Shown in pieces: positions 1 to 8,915 of a stretch of DNA of 64,000 nucleotides. Location: positions 1 through 64,000 of the forward strand of contig CAILLX010000082.1 in the NCBI GenBank assembly GCA_903835185.1. Reading direction: 5' to 3'. This DNA comes from an uncultured bacterium. Lineage in GTDB: Bacteria; Cyanobacteriota; Vampirovibrionia; Obscuribacterales; Obscuribacteraceae. Below the pieces are notes generated by a model, which worked only from the letters and a program-made list of their open reading frames with translations, ran no database searches and was not told the origin of the DNA. Position 1 is the stretch's first letter; each line of letters starts with the position of its first letter. Both the position numbers and the translations under genes were made by a program.

Positions 1-361
1 CTTTTTTGGCAGCTGCCCTTTTAGGAGCAGCTTTGCGAGCGACAGTCTTTTTCACAGCTTTTTTAGGAGCAGCTTTGCGCTTGGCAGTTACCTTCTTGGC
101 AGCAGCTTTTTTAGGAGCGCGCTTTGTCGTTGCTTTTTTGGCAGCAGCTTTTTTGGCAGCAGCTTTTTTAGGAGCAGCTTTCTTAGCAGTTACTTTCTTA
201 GCAGTTGCTTTCTTCTTTGTTCCAGCTGCCTTGCGGGTTGTCTTCTTGGCTGCCTTCTTCGGTTCGGTAGCTGCTGTGCCAACTACTTCTTCTTCACCGG
301 CCGGGGCTGGCGAAACCTTCGATCGTTTGACAGTAGCTTTTGCACGTTTTTTCAGGGCCAT
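1..361 (-). CDS. Histone H1-like lysine/alanine-rich DNA-binding protein (C-terminus cut by window edge)
   Basis: Reading the minus strand from ATG at 361 gives about 120 codons that run off the window start. A clear ribosome binding site, GGAGG, lies 7 nt before the ATG. The first 40 residues are mixed (MALKKRAKATVKRSKV, then a short acidic patch). After that the protein is almost entirely Lys, Ala, Pro and Thr in short units such as AAPKKAAAKK, the composition of histone H1 C-terminal tails and bacterial H1-like proteins (HctB/AlgP type). Such proteins bind and compact DNA non-specifically; that role is inferred from composition. The opposite strand carries a long open frame rich in Phe, Ala and Leu, which is simply the antisense of the Lys/Ala codons. 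Confidence 0.8.
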   Translation of the reverse strand, partial: MALKKRAKATVKRSKVSPAPAGEEEVVGTAATEPKKAAKKTTRKAAGTKKKATAKKVTAKKAAPKKAAAKKAAAKKATTKRAPKKAAAKKVTAKRKAAPKKAVKKTVARKAAPKRAAAKK

Positions 362-814
362 TTTATTTCCTCCAGTAAGTTGGGTCACACAGGAATCAAA
401 CTTAAACAAGTTGAGTAGCAGCGAGCCACCTTGCTCAATCTTCTTTAACTGAATCTGTGCCACCATTTCTAGGGAGAGTTTTTTTGAGTTACTCTCATCA
501 AATACACCACACGAAACATACGATACTTGTAAACGGAATAAATTGCAATAGATCCCCTTGCCCAGATCCATTTCGCGCTTTTTGTCAAAGCAGGTTGTGT
601 CTGATACTTGATGCTTGAAAGTGGCGTGGCAGGCTGTGTGTAGAGGTTACTGTTGCATGGTGCTGTGTGTAGATCTTTTCTTTTCAATTTGTCTTCGGTT
701 CGAAACTTTCATTCAAAGTTCTGCGCGGTCCTAGTGTATATATCCGATCCGATCTGACAGGGTTTGAGAAAACTGACTTGTGATGCTGCCTCGGCTTGAT
801 TAGAGGAGCAGGTG
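362..814. other. Intergenic stretch between the H1-like gene and the deaminase gene
   Basis: About 450 bases without a convincing gene. It holds the 5' leader of the H1-like gene and the region after the deaminase stop. A minus-strand 72-codon open frame (469-687) has no recognisable ribosome site and atypical composition. A minus-strand TTGCAA with a TATCGT 17 nt further on (around 525-555) could be a weak promoter for the H1-like gene, but the match is poor. Nothing else is clear. Confidence 0.4.
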
Positions 815-1804
815 TTAAAAGCGGGTAGCTCCAGCAAATCCAAAAGCAGATCTGAATGACTCGTTTTGAATCTCTTTCAATTCCCGGAAGTCAATGACGT
901 CATGATCGATCAGTCTCTCGTACTCGCCCGGCAAGGTGCAAGGAGCAGGGTTGCGTCCCGGGTTGTCTGTGCAAACAGCAATGGCAACTCCAGCTTCGCG
1001 GCACCTGGCAAACACTGGACGTAATTCGGAGATATCTGTAAGTACTCCAGTCTGGCGGTAGCTTGTTGGACAAACTTCGAGTGTGATCTGCCGTTTTGCC
1101 AGCTCCTTCAACCATTCTGGTCTGAGGAGCGGAATGTGTATGCCGTGACCGATCCGGTCGAGGACAGGAAAGAATTCGGGGTGAACATTTGTGATGCCGG
1201 TTTCCCCAAGATGAGCTGTTGTCTTCAACCCGGCTGCTCTGGCCTTAGCAAAAAGTTTGAGCCAGACCGGAAAGCTATCTGGGTTGATTTCAGGTCCTGC
1301 TATGTCTATGCCGACGACCGGACCAAGACTTTCCATTGCTACTCTCAAAATCGCTTCGTTGATATTTCTGGGCAAGCGACGATCGAGGCAGATGATCTGT
1401 TTGACTGTAATCGGATAGTCGGCCGGCCGAAGATTGGCTGTGATGACCTCGACTATTTTTTCCATCTCTTCTATGCGTTGTGAGACAGGCAGTTTGCGAG
1501 CTGTACGCAGGTACGGATTGTACCTGAGCTCAAGATACTGCAAATTCTCAAATGTGTATGCACCGCGACAGAGACGCACAATGAAATAAGGAAGGTGCTC
1601 GAGACTTTGCAGCTCCTCAACCAGTGTATGGATTTTTACAAATTCCTCCAGAGTTCGACATGGTCTGGTGAACCAGCTGTAGAAGCCTTCGTAATCTGGG
1701 AAGTAGTTGAGAACAGGATGATCTTGCTTCTGCAGAAACTTGTAGACAATCCGAGGGTGAATCGCTCCGCCAAGATGCCGATGTAGATCTGCGTATAAGG
1801 CCAT
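815..1804 (-). CDS. Adenosine deaminase-family amidohydrolase
   Basis: A 329-residue metal-dependent deaminase of the adenosine/AMP deaminase superfamily (TIM barrel). Visible active-site motifs are HxH at residues 8-10 (DLHRHLGGAIHP), HLGE at 198-201 (metal His and catalytic Glu), GHG at 219-221, CPTS at 245-248 and TDNP at 279-282. The usual last motif is TDDP; here the second Asp is Asn, which I recall also occurs in some actinobacterial adenosine deaminases. The likely reaction is hydrolytic deamination of adenosine or a related aminopurine for purine salvage; the exact substrate cannot be read from sequence. The ATG follows AAGGGA by 7 nt. It stands alone, with long gaps on both sides. 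Confidence 0.85.
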   Translation of the reverse strand: MALYADLHRHLGGAIHPRIVYKFLQKQDHPVLNYFPDYEGFYSWFTRPCRTLEEFVKIHTLVEELQSLEHLPYFIVRLCRGAYTFENLQYLELRYNPYLRTARKLPVSQRIEEMEKIVEVITANLRPADYPITVKQIICLDRRLPRNINEAILRVAMESLGPVVGIDIAGPEINPDSFPVWLKLFAKARAAGLKTTAHLGETGITNVHPEFFPVLDRIGHGIHIPLLRPEWLKELAKRQITLEVCPTSYRQTGVLTDISELRPVFARCREAGVAIAVCTDNPGRNPAPCTLPGEYERLIDHDVIDFRELKEIQNESFRSAFGFAGATRF

Positions 1805-2074
1805 GTCGGTTCCCTTCTTATTGTCTCTTGTGGATACGACAAACGAGGACAGCTTAATCAGGATGCGTGTCCTGGTCCGATCCTATTACCTGAGTTATGG
1901 TGTACAGCCATTTTAAATCGTGTCTCTCTCTTGTACCCAATTAGTCGTCTCACTTCCTGCTGTACTTGTACCCAGTAAATTACAATTATTCAGCGAGCGT
2001 CTCCGGAGTCCTATGGCAAGCGCTTTAGTTCATTATTATCGTGGACTGTTGGAATTCATTTGCCTGAAATCTAA

Positions 2075-2262
2075 TTGGCAAGTGAGAGGAAGGTGATTTG
2101 CCTATAATAAGGAAGCTGCTTGGCAACTGCAAGCAGGGCAAGTTCGTTATTTGCTCCTGGAGCATTGTTCCTATCTGCACCACAGTTGTCCACAATCCTC
2201 ATGTTCAGCCGATACAGAGGGACAACAAAGACAGCCGCTATCTGGTGATAGCGGCTTCTAAT
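2075..2262 (+). ncRNA. Candidate structured small RNA (hairpin-rich, ends in terminator-like stem)
   Basis: This part of the 500-base gap 1805-2304 has no gene. On the plus strand a perfect TATAAT sits at 2103-2108. Downstream are four inverted repeats in about 150 nt: CTGCTTG/CAAGCAG near 2118-2138, TGCTCC/GGAGCA near 2151-2163, GTTGTCC/GGACAAC near 2187-2227, and a perfect 10-bp stem at 2233-2256. The nearest -35-like TTGGCA (2075-2080) is 22 nt from the -10, which is too far, so the promoter is doubtful. The structure could instead be the 3' end of the RRM gene transcript. The rest of the gap holds only two short related TTGTACCCA words near 1933 and 1970. Confidence 0.25.
2233..2256. terminator. 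Intrinsic terminator-like hairpin downstream of the RRM gene
   Basis: Perfect inverted repeat AGCCGCTATC-TGGT-GATAGCGGCT. On the minus strand it lies about 50 nt after the RRM gene stop and is followed by GTCTTTGTTG; on the plus strand it is followed by TTCTAATTAATCT. Both sides are moderately U-rich, so it may work in either direction. Confidence 0.6.
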
Positions 2263-2304
2263 TAATCTAGTGCCCAGGGTGGGCTTTACTGCACCGGTAG
2301 GGAC

Positions 2305-2589
2305 CTACCAGCGCTTGCCGCCGCCACCGCTACCGCCCTTTTCTTTAGGCTTGGAAGGGTTAACTTTTAACTGTCTGTCCTCGACAGTTTGTCCATTCAA
2401 CAAGCGAACAGCATTTTCTGCTTCCGCTTGAGAAGACATCTCAACAAATGCAAATCCACGCTTGCGCCCGGTCTCTCTATCTGTGGGGATGGAGACTGAG
2501 ACTACCTGCCCGGCTTGCGAGAAAAGTGTCTCCAGATCAGATTCTGTCAACTTGAAGCTCAGGTTGCCAACAAACAATTTTGTATTCAT
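2305..2589 (-). CDS. RRM-type RNA-binding protein with glycine-rich tail
   Basis: A 94-residue protein made of one RNA recognition motif. RNP2 is LFVGNL (residues 5-10) and RNP1 is KRGFAFVEM (about residues 43-51). A short basic, Gly-rich tail follows (GGSGGGGKRW). This matches the small cyanobacterial Rbp proteins, several of which are cold-induced RNA chaperones; cold regulation is not shown here. The ATG at 2589 lacks a strong Shine-Dalgarno sequence (only TATGGG upstream). The gene is transcribed alone and ends before a perfect 10-bp hairpin. Confidence 0.9.
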   Translation of the reverse strand: MNTKLFVGNLSFKLTESDLETLFSQAGQVVSVSIPTDRETGRKRGFAFVEMSSQAEAENAVRLLNGQTVEDRQLKVNPSKPKEKGGSGGGGKRW

Positions 2590-2796
2590 CTATCAATACA
2601 CCCATAGGACTAACAACCCGTTTGCCGTTCGAACCAGCCTAAGACTTCAAGCGAGCAAGAAAAGGCTAAACGTCAATGATTAGATTACCATATAAATTGA
2701 CAGAGAAGCATTGGTGGCGCTGACATGCAGCGGCTTGCTGAACTGCTTGCCGTCGTGAGCAATCTGCCAGTACAGGTAGTGGCACAAATGATATCG

Positions 2797-5700
2797 CTAT
2801 AACCATGTTGAGTTGTTCTGGCAGCGCTGAATGCCTTCTCCATTCCTGCACAGCTTGTACATGTCACCGGCTTGATCCCACAGCTTTGCAGCTTCGAAGC
2901 ATTCGCCTGCTTTTTGCCATTGTCTCAACAACTTGAAACACTTTGCTGCTTTCTCCAGCTGACTGTCAACTTGATACAACTCGCCTGCCAGAGCCAGTTT
3001 GTGATCCTTCTCAAAGCAAGCGGCCGCCTTACCCGGCATCATCGCTTGTTTGTAGCGATATCCAGCCAGTGCTACCAGCCCTATATGCTCATAGATGGCT
3101 GCTGCTAAATCTGGTCTCTCTTTACTTTCGGCCCAGACAGCCAGATCCAACCTCGGGTCGTTCTGCTTTTCAGCCGAAGAAGCATTTAGCTGTCTTCCGC
3201 TACGCAAAAGCTCGAGAGCTGGGATGACTTGATTGGCAAGGAGATAAGTGCGGGCGGCTTCCACAGTCCGTCCCAGTTTGGCAAGCGCTCTTGCTGCAGC
3301 TGGCAGATTTCCGGCGCGAAGATAATAGTTGGCAGCTTCCTGCCATTGATCGGTTTTTTCCAAACAGTAGGCCGCCTCGTTGAAGGCCGAACCTTGCAAA
3401 TAATAATTTGCAGCTAACTGTAAGTTGCCGAGCTTTTCACAAGCCAGACCGAGGCGCTCCCACAGCTCAAGTTGTAGTAAGAGCGGCTGGGCTGCTCCCC
3501 AGTCACCGGCACGCTCAAAACTCTCTGCTGCTTCTTTTGTCAGTCCAAGCTTGAGATAAAGTTCAGCTGCTTTTGGCCAGTTATTCATGCGTTCATAAGC
3601 TGCCACAGCTTTGGTGAGATTGCCTGATCTTTCTGCACAGTTAGCCAGCTCTTTCAACCGTCCGGCTTTAGCATAAAGAGCACACGCCTTCTCAAGCAGG
3701 CAGCCCTTCTCGTAACACTCAGCTGCCTGCGACCAGCGATTGAGCGACTCGAAAAGTCGTGCTGCCTTTATCTGTTGATTAGCCGCTAGATAACATCTGG
3801 CCGCATCCAGTTTGTCCTTTATCTTTAAGTACATTTCGGCTGCTTGTTCAAGGTCATCGCATCTTTGATAGCTTTCGGCAGCTTTTAGCCACAGCGCTTT
3901 TAACTTGTAAGAATCGGCTGCTTCCTGCCAATGCCCTGCCTTGGCATAACAGGCTGCAGCTTCAGCGGCATCGCCGCAGCGGGAATAATTTGTTCCAGCT
4001 GCCAGCCAACACTGTGCCTTGGCAAACAGGTCAGCTGCTCGCTTTGGCTCTTCAGCTAGCTCCCAGCAGCGTGCCGCGCAGTCAAGTAGTTGAATTTCTT
4101 CATAATACTGGGCAGCATCTTTGTATTCACCAATCTGTTCAAGACAGAATGCTGCCGATTCGTTTTGCTTGGCAAGCTTGAGATAGGGCAGCGCTTCGGT
4201 ATACTGTCCGAGCGCTTTGTAGGCTAGTCCTAGACTTCCCCAGTCGCGGCATTTTTTCCATAGCCGCAGAGCCTTGTCACTTAGAGCTTTTGCTGCAGGT
4301 GTGATGTTAGTGTCGAAATTGCCCGTTAGTTGTTTATACTTCTGCCATGACTGCTCAGCTTTAGCACGCTCCAGAAAGATGACATTGTAATTAGGTATGT
4401 ACTTTTCGCTTCCTGCACACCACTCAGATAAAGCAGTGCAATCTAGCCTTACGTCGAATAGGCTTAACAGCTCTGCAGTGTTGCCTGGACACACCTTCTC
4501 CAGATTTGCCCAGTCGGAGCCTGTCAGGAAGATGAGTAGATTCTTTCGGGCACGAGTAATTCCCATGTACCAGAGATCATAGGCCCGGGCGAGCAGATCT
4601 TCGTCGGCAGTGTCATCCAGTTTTCCAGCCTGGGCAAACAGTCTATAGATGATGCAGTCTTCAAACTCCATCCCTTTGCTTTTGCTCAGAGGCATGAGGA
4701 AGAGTCCGTCATCGGTTGGCAGCTTCTCTGCAACTGTAGCAAGGTCTCTTTCATCCTCAAAAAGAAGAACAAGTGGTGCTGGCAGCTGATCCTCTTTCAG
4801 CTGTGCGTTGGCTTGCAGGAAAGTCAGAAAATCGGCTTCTGTGCCGATCACTAGCATAGGCTTGCCGCAGGAAAGGTCTGGCGGCAATCCTAGATCGACG
4901 CTGCCACCGGGAGCGTACTGGCGAATAAATTTGCCGAGATTAAAAATTTCAACAGTGTTACGAAAGCTGTTATGCAGTTGCACCTTTACAATGGCATTAG
5001 GTCGATGCATCTCCTTGAGTATGTCCTCGACGTAAGAGTCCACCTCTTGCCAGCGAAAGCCGGAACGGCTGATATTTTGATTACGGTCGCCGCAGAGAAA
5101 GGGGAAGCTGAGGCAATGTTTGTTCAAGCGACATTTGTTCTCCCAGAAGAGTAAAATCGATTTCCATTCCAGCTCGGTGAAGTCCTGAATTTCATCAATG
5201 ACAATCCAGGTTGCCTTCTGGTGCCCAGGCAGGATGGCAGTATCCTTCATGCTTTGATAACAGAAGCGAATGAGGTCGGCTTCGTCTCTTTGTTTTAGTC
5301 GCTGCAGCTTGAGTTCATAAAGATGAAAAATCTCCATGATTTCGTCAAGGTTGTTTGGGCTGGTGCCATAACCTTTGAATATCCGCCTGTAATCTTCATC
5401 AGTCTTGGGGAACTGATCAGATCCAGGTATGAAGCGGCCTTTCAGTATGGAGTAAATATAGCTGTAAGTGTCTGCCGCAACCAAAGAACGCGACCAGCGT
5501 GACTTCGAGCCGATTATCTCTTCTAAATATTTGAGGCTGGTCTGCCGTGTAATCCAACTCCAGTTTACAGGAGTGGTGTCAAGCTGGCGCCGCAGGTAAT
5601 CACGGCAGAACTCAAGATATGAAAAGACTCGCAAGCCACCAGTATCACGGCTTTCGTCCTGGGCATCGACACCAGTCAGGTTGACCTTATAGCAGCGACA

Positions 5701-6387
5701 GACCAAAGCAAGCTCATCCTGGTAAGTAAAGAAGAAGATGTCATCTTCAGGGTTTGATTCGTAAAGATGCAGCGCATGAAACAGTGCTAGTGTTGTCTTG
5801 CCTGTGCCAGCAGAACCTCGTACAACAAAAGCTTTATCAGTTTTGGCGATAAGCTCCTCTTGCTCGGCAGTTAGACGTAAATATCTGTCTATGTTCTTCT
5901 CGAAAGTGGAGAACTTGGTTGGCTCGGTCAAAACAAAATGTGGTATTTCAAAAAGCAAGAGCCCATCTGCAATTTCATCTGATGATTGCAGGCTGCTGGC
6001 AAAATCTGCCAATGATTGCCCGCCAGATCCCCAGACCTCGACCGGTTCGAAGGTTTCATCTGTACCGACAAGATGGGCAGGCATGCTTGACCTGGCTACT
6101 CGATCATAAGCGGCATCGTGGTGGTCGGCATCCCAGATTACAAGTGAGCGCTTTTTACCGGAAGTGAACATGGAGAAGATGACGCGAATTTCCACATTGA
6201 CTCGTGCCGAATAAACTTTGCCGCTGCGCGTATGGAGCTTTTCGACCCGTAGACCTTTGAGGTCGAATCGCCCCTGGCGCAGCTTGTCAAGGAGATCCCA
6301 GAATTTTTGCACATACTGCTTTTCCAGCACGCAAGTCAACGCCACGCGAACGCGTGGAGCTATGTAAACAGTGTCGAATTGCACCAT
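2797..6387 (-). CDS. RelE-like domain + SF1 (UvrD-type) helicase + TPR-like repeat fusion protein
   Basis: About 1,196 residues counted from the ATG at 6387, which has AGGA 8 nt upstream; a TTG at 6474 in the same frame has no ribosome site. Residues 1-100 look like a RelE/ParE-family toxin fold (LKGLRVEKL, ARVNVEIRVIF, WDADHHDAAYD). Residues about 165-640 carry SF1 helicase motifs: Walker A GSAGTGKTT (about 191), Walker B VIDEIQDF (about 400), GDRNQNISR, SKGMEFED and GITRARKNL. From about 690 to the end there are roughly twenty short helical repeats of the AAECYEKAG type, about 20 residues each, resembling TPR/Sel1 or clathrin-like repeats. The helicase presumably unwinds or translocates on nucleic acid while the repeats bind a partner. 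Substrate and purpose are unknown. It stands alone. Confidence 0.8.
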   Translation of the reverse strand: MVQFDTVYIAPRVRVALTCVLEKQYVQKFWDLLDKLRQGRFDLKGLRVEKLHTRSGKVYSARVNVEIRVIFSMFTSGKKRSLVIWDADHHDAAYDRVARSSMPAHLVGTDETFEPVEVWGSGGQSLADFASSLQSSDEIADGLLLFEIPHFVLTEPTKFSTFEKNIDRYLRLTAEQEELIAKTDKAFVVRGSAGTGKTTLALFHALHLYESNPEDDIFFFTYQDELALVCRCYKVNLTGVDAQDESRDTGGLRVFSYLEFCRDYLRRQLDTTPVNWSWITRQTSLKYLEEIIGSKSRWSRSLVAADTYSYIYSILKGRFIPGSDQFPKTDEDYRRIFKGYGTSPNNLDEIMEIFHLYELKLQRLKQRDEADLIRFCYQSMKDTAILPGHQKATWIVIDEIQDFTELEWKSILLFWENKCRLNKHCLSFPFLCGDRNQNISRSGFRWQEVDSYVEDILKEMHRPNAIVKVQLHNSFRNTVEIFNLGKFIRQYAPGGSVDLGLPPDLSCGKPMLVIGTEADFLTFLQANAQLKEDQLPAPLVLLFEDERDLATVAEKLPTDDGLFLMPLSKSKGMEFEDCIIYRLFAQAGKLDDTADEDLLARAYDLWYMGITRARKNLLIFLTGSDWANLEKVCPGNTAELLSLFDVRLDCTALSEWCAGSEKYIPNYNVIFLERAKAEQSWQKYKQLTGNFDTNITPAAKALSDKALRLWKKCRDWGSLGLAYKALGQYTEALPYLKLAKQNESAAFCLEQIGEYKDAAQYYEEIQLLDCAARCWELAEEPKRAADLFAKAQCWLAAGTNYSRCGDAAEAAACYAKAGHWQEAADSYKLKALWLKAAESYQRCDDLEQAAEMYLKIKDKLDAARCYLAANQQIKAARLFESLNRWSQAAECYEKGCLLEKACALYAKAGRLKELANCAERSGNLTKAVAAYERMNNWPKAAELYLKLGLTKEAAESFERAGDWGAAQPLLLQLELWERLGLACEKLGNLQLAANYYLQGSAFNEAAYCLEKTDQWQEAANYYLRAGNLPAAARALAKLGRTVEAARTYLLANQVIPALELLRSGRQLNASSAEKQNDPRLDLAVWAESKERPDLAAAIYEHIGLVALAGYRYKQAMMPGKAAACFEKDHKLALAGELYQVDSQLEKAAKCFKLLRQWQKAGECFEAAKLWDQAGDMYKLCRNGEGIQRCQNNSTWL

Positions 6388-6596
6388 GAAATTTCCTGTC
6401 TGACCGGACTTGTGAGATATTGACACAATCTTAGTATATGTTGCGCTGGTGGCTTGATGATTGAGAGCAGCCAATAGGTCAGAGAACTTCTCGTGTTATC
6501 AAGCGCTCTGCTGACTACTTTTGTAAGCTGTGTGATGCCAAAAGCTGATTTCAGCAACAAGGCTGATTCGGCGGCATTAAGTCTCCTGTCGTCTGC

Positions 6597-6615
6597 CCAG
6601 GCGTCCTAAGCCTGG
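6597..6615. other. Hairpin between helicase gene and aat
   Basis: Inverted repeat CCAGGC-GTCCTAA-GCCTGG in the 380-base gap between the helicase start and the aat stop. It lies downstream of aat on the minus strand and may mark its transcript end, but no U-tract follows. The rest of this gap shows no gene. Confidence 0.3.
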
Positions 6616-6770
6616 ACTGTAGTTCGCAAGACAGGTAGATTGATAACGGAGCCGGTGCGATTGTACTAACTGGTGCAAGGTTTTATTTATTCGTGATGCC
6701 GGTGTTCAAACCGTCAGAAGTTGAAAGATATAGCACCATCTGTAATACCATTATGTTGCTGCAGTATACC

Positions 6771-7346
6771 TTAAGCAAATTGGCGTTCGAGGCAAAGAGC
6801 CTTTTCTAATCGAGCTAAATACTCCTGCTGTGAAATGAGCTTGGCATTGAATTGGCTTAAATGATCGGTCATATACTGACAATCGAGCAGGACAAAACCA
6901 TGTTCGACAAGCCGCTCGACCAAATAAACGAGGCATACTTTAGAGGCGTCTGTGACGTGGTGAAACATTGACTCACCCATAAAGGCGCCGCCCAGAGACA
7001 GTCCATAAAGACCGCCAACGAGAGCCCCATTTTGATATGCTTCCACCGAGTGTGCTAGTCCAACCTGGTGCAATGCTGTGTAAGCTTGAAAAATATCATC
7101 TGTAATCCAGGTTGATTCGCGCCTTGCACACTCAGTTATTACATCAGCCCAGGCAGTGTTGACGCGGATGTCGAACAGCTGTTTTTTACAGGTGCGCAGC
7201 AGTCGGCCGGAGGCGTGAAACTCATTGAGATCGATAATACAGCGTGGATCAGGTGAGTACCAGCGGATGCCGTCGGCGTCTCCCATAGGGAAGATACCCA
7301 TGCAGTAGGCACGTACAATTAGCTCTGGTGTGAATTCATGGTCCAT
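6771..7346 (-). CDS. aat: Leucyl/phenylalanyl-tRNA--protein transferase
   Basis: A 191-residue protein with the Aat family signatures in order: YCMGIFPMGD, RWYSPDPRC, GLYGLSLGGAFMGESMF, DASKVCLVYL and LLDCQYMTDHL. Aat transfers Leu or Phe from charged tRNA to proteins with an N-terminal Arg or Lys, marking them for ClpS/ClpAP degradation (N-end rule). It is the last gene of a thyA-folA-aat operon. Its ATG lies inside the end of folA, overlapping it by 11 bases in another frame, so the two are probably translationally coupled. Length is a little short of the E. coli enzyme (234 residues), as in many bacteria. Confidence 0.95.
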   Translation of the reverse strand: MDHEFTPELIVRAYCMGIFPMGDADGIRWYSPDPRCIIDLNEFHASGRLLRTCKKQLFDIRVNTAWADVITECARRESTWITDDIFQAYTALHQVGLAHSVEAYQNGALVGGLYGLSLGGAFMGESMFHHVTDASKVCLVYLVERLVEHGFVLLDCQYMTDHLSQFNAKLISQQEYLARLEKALCLERQFA

Positions 7347-7884
7347 TTAAGATAGAGCTTACACGTTCGTAAGTCTTAAATGTGTATTCAACTCCTGCTT
7401 CATCGAGCGCCTCGCTAGTTGAGACGACAGCAAAGTTGTTCTCAAAGGCAGGGAAGAAAGTGTCACAGTCAAACAGACTTCTCACTTCAGTTAGATAAAT
7501 AAACCGGCATAAAACATGGTCGATAGCTGCTCTGTAAACCTCTCCTCCGCCTATGACAAACCGTTGTTCTACCGGTATCTGCTCAATGGCAGCAAGAGCT
7601 TGATCTAATGAGGATGCATGTAAGACACCTTGTGGGCAGCTGTAATTTTGATCTCTAGTCAAAACGACGTTTATCCTGTGCGGTAGCGGGCGGCGTGCTT
7701 CAGGAAGTGATTCCCAGGTTTTGCGCCCCATTATGACTGCGTTTGTCAGCCCTGGAGCATACACGGTGCTTGTGAGCTCCTTGAAGTGCTTGAGATCGGC
7801 AGGCAGTCTCCATGGTAGTTGCCCGCCTTTACCAATCCCGCGTGCAAGATCCATTGCTGCCACTATGTCAAATCGAGTGTTCAT
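7336..7884 (-). CDS. folA: Dihydrofolate reductase
   Basis: A 182-residue DHFR. Visible motifs are IVAAMDLARGIGKGGQLPW near the N-terminus, the substrate-site Asp region LPADLKHFK, NAVIMGRKTWESLP (NADPH binding), VLTRDQNY, and FVIGGGEVYRAAI. It reduces dihydrofolate to tetrahydrofolate with NADPH, regenerating the cofactor that ThyA oxidises. It sits 17 bases after thyA and overlaps aat, as expected for a folate/thymidylate operon. A short AGGA lies just before the ATG. Confidence 0.95.
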   Translation of the reverse strand: MNTRFDIVAAMDLARGIGKGGQLPWRLPADLKHFKELTSTVYAPGLTNAVIMGRKTWESLPEARRPLPHRINVVLTRDQNYSCPQGVLHASSLDQALAAIEQIPVEQRFVIGGGEVYRAAIDHVLCRFIYLTEVRSLFDCDTFFPAFENNFAVVSTSEALDEAGVEYTFKTYERVSSILNGP

Positions 7885-7901
7885 TGTCCTGTGTTGCTGA
7901 A

Positions 7902-8717
7902 TTATACTGCTATAGGGAATTTGATGAATCCCTGAGGGCTGTAATCAATAAGTGTGAAATCTTCCCAGGTCAGCTCCAGGACCGGTTTGGAAGCAATCTG
8001 TACAGCCGGTAGCTTCCCGGGTGTACGTTCGAGTTGCTTTTGCAACCCTTCTATGTGGTTTAGATAGATATGTGCATCACCTAAAGTATGGGTAAAGATG
8101 CCGGCAGTGAGATGGCACTCTGCGGCAACTGCAGACATGAGTAAGGAATAACTGGCTATATTGAACGGTACTCCAAGAGCCATATCGGCTGATCGTTGAT
8201 AAAGCTGACAGTCGAGGCGACCGTTAATTACATAAAATTGGAACAAAAGGTGGCATGGTTGCATGCGCATCTGGTCCAGCTCGGAGACGTTCCAGGCCGA
8301 GACAAGAAGGCGTCTGGAGCCAGGTGAACTTTTTATGTTGTCAACAACGGACTGTATTTGATCTATGTATTCCTGACGGTAAAGTCCGTTTGTGCCTTCT
8401 GGTACATATTTAGGCCAGTGTCGCCACTGCCGTCCGTAGATTGGTCCCAGGTTGCCGTCCTCGTCGGACCAGGCATCCCAGATTGGTGTGTGTTGGGTGA
8501 GGTCATCATTTATGTTTGTTGAGCCTTTAAGAAACCAGATGAGCTCACGAACAACTGCAGAGAATAAGACTTTCTTTGTAGTCAGCAGAGGGAAACCTTC
8601 CCTTAGATCATACTTAGTTTGCATCCCGAATACTGACAAAGTGCCAACACCGGTGCGGTCGTCTCGGCGCTCACCGTTTTCCAAGATGTATCTGACTTGA
8701 TCCAGGTACTGTTTCAT
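7902..8717 (-). CDS. thyA: Thymidylate synthase
   Basis: A ThyA-type thymidylate synthase of 271 residues from the ATG at 8717 (AAGGG just upstream). An in-frame TTG at 8738 would add seven residues without family support. Motifs are [34 protein letters not shown], the catalytic Cys in [11 protein letters not shown], and the folate/dUMP site [19 protein letters not shown]. It methylates dUMP to dTMP with methylene-tetrahydrofolate, releasing dihydrofolate for the FolA encoded next. The first gene of the operon, it is divergent from the P5C dehydrogenase gene across a 198-base gap. Confidence 0.97.
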   Translation of the reverse strand: MKQYLDQVRYILENGERRDDRTGVGTLSVFGMQTKYDLREGFPLLTTKKVLFSAVVRELIWFLKGSTNINDDLTQHTPIWDAWSDEDGNLGPIYGRQWRHWPKYVPEGTNGLYRQEYIDQIQSVVDNIKSSPGSRRLLVSAWNVSELDQMRMQPCHLLFQFYVINGRLDCQLYQRSADMALGVPFNIASYSLLMSAVAAECHLTAGIFTHTLGDAHIYLNHIEGLQKQLERTPGKLPAVQIASKPVLELTWEDFTLIDYSPQGFIKFPIAV

Positions 8718-8915
8718 TACCCTTGCGTCCCTCGCCAAACCTGCTTAAGCAATATCTTACCGAGGTAGCCTTAACTGCTCATTGAAGAACTCTTACTTTT
8801 ATCGATGGCAATTTACCTGCAGGTTGCACAGATTGAAAAACTATAAAGGGTAAGAAACTGGCCGCTCGGACAGTGATAATAGTATGCCTTGGTATTTCAC
8901 TGGAGAACACTTCTC

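Noticed and set aside
6-452. Plus-strand 148-codon open frame rich in Ala, Phe and Leu
   Set aside because: It is the antisense of the Lys/Ala repeats of the H1-like gene, which has a clear ribosome site on the other strand.
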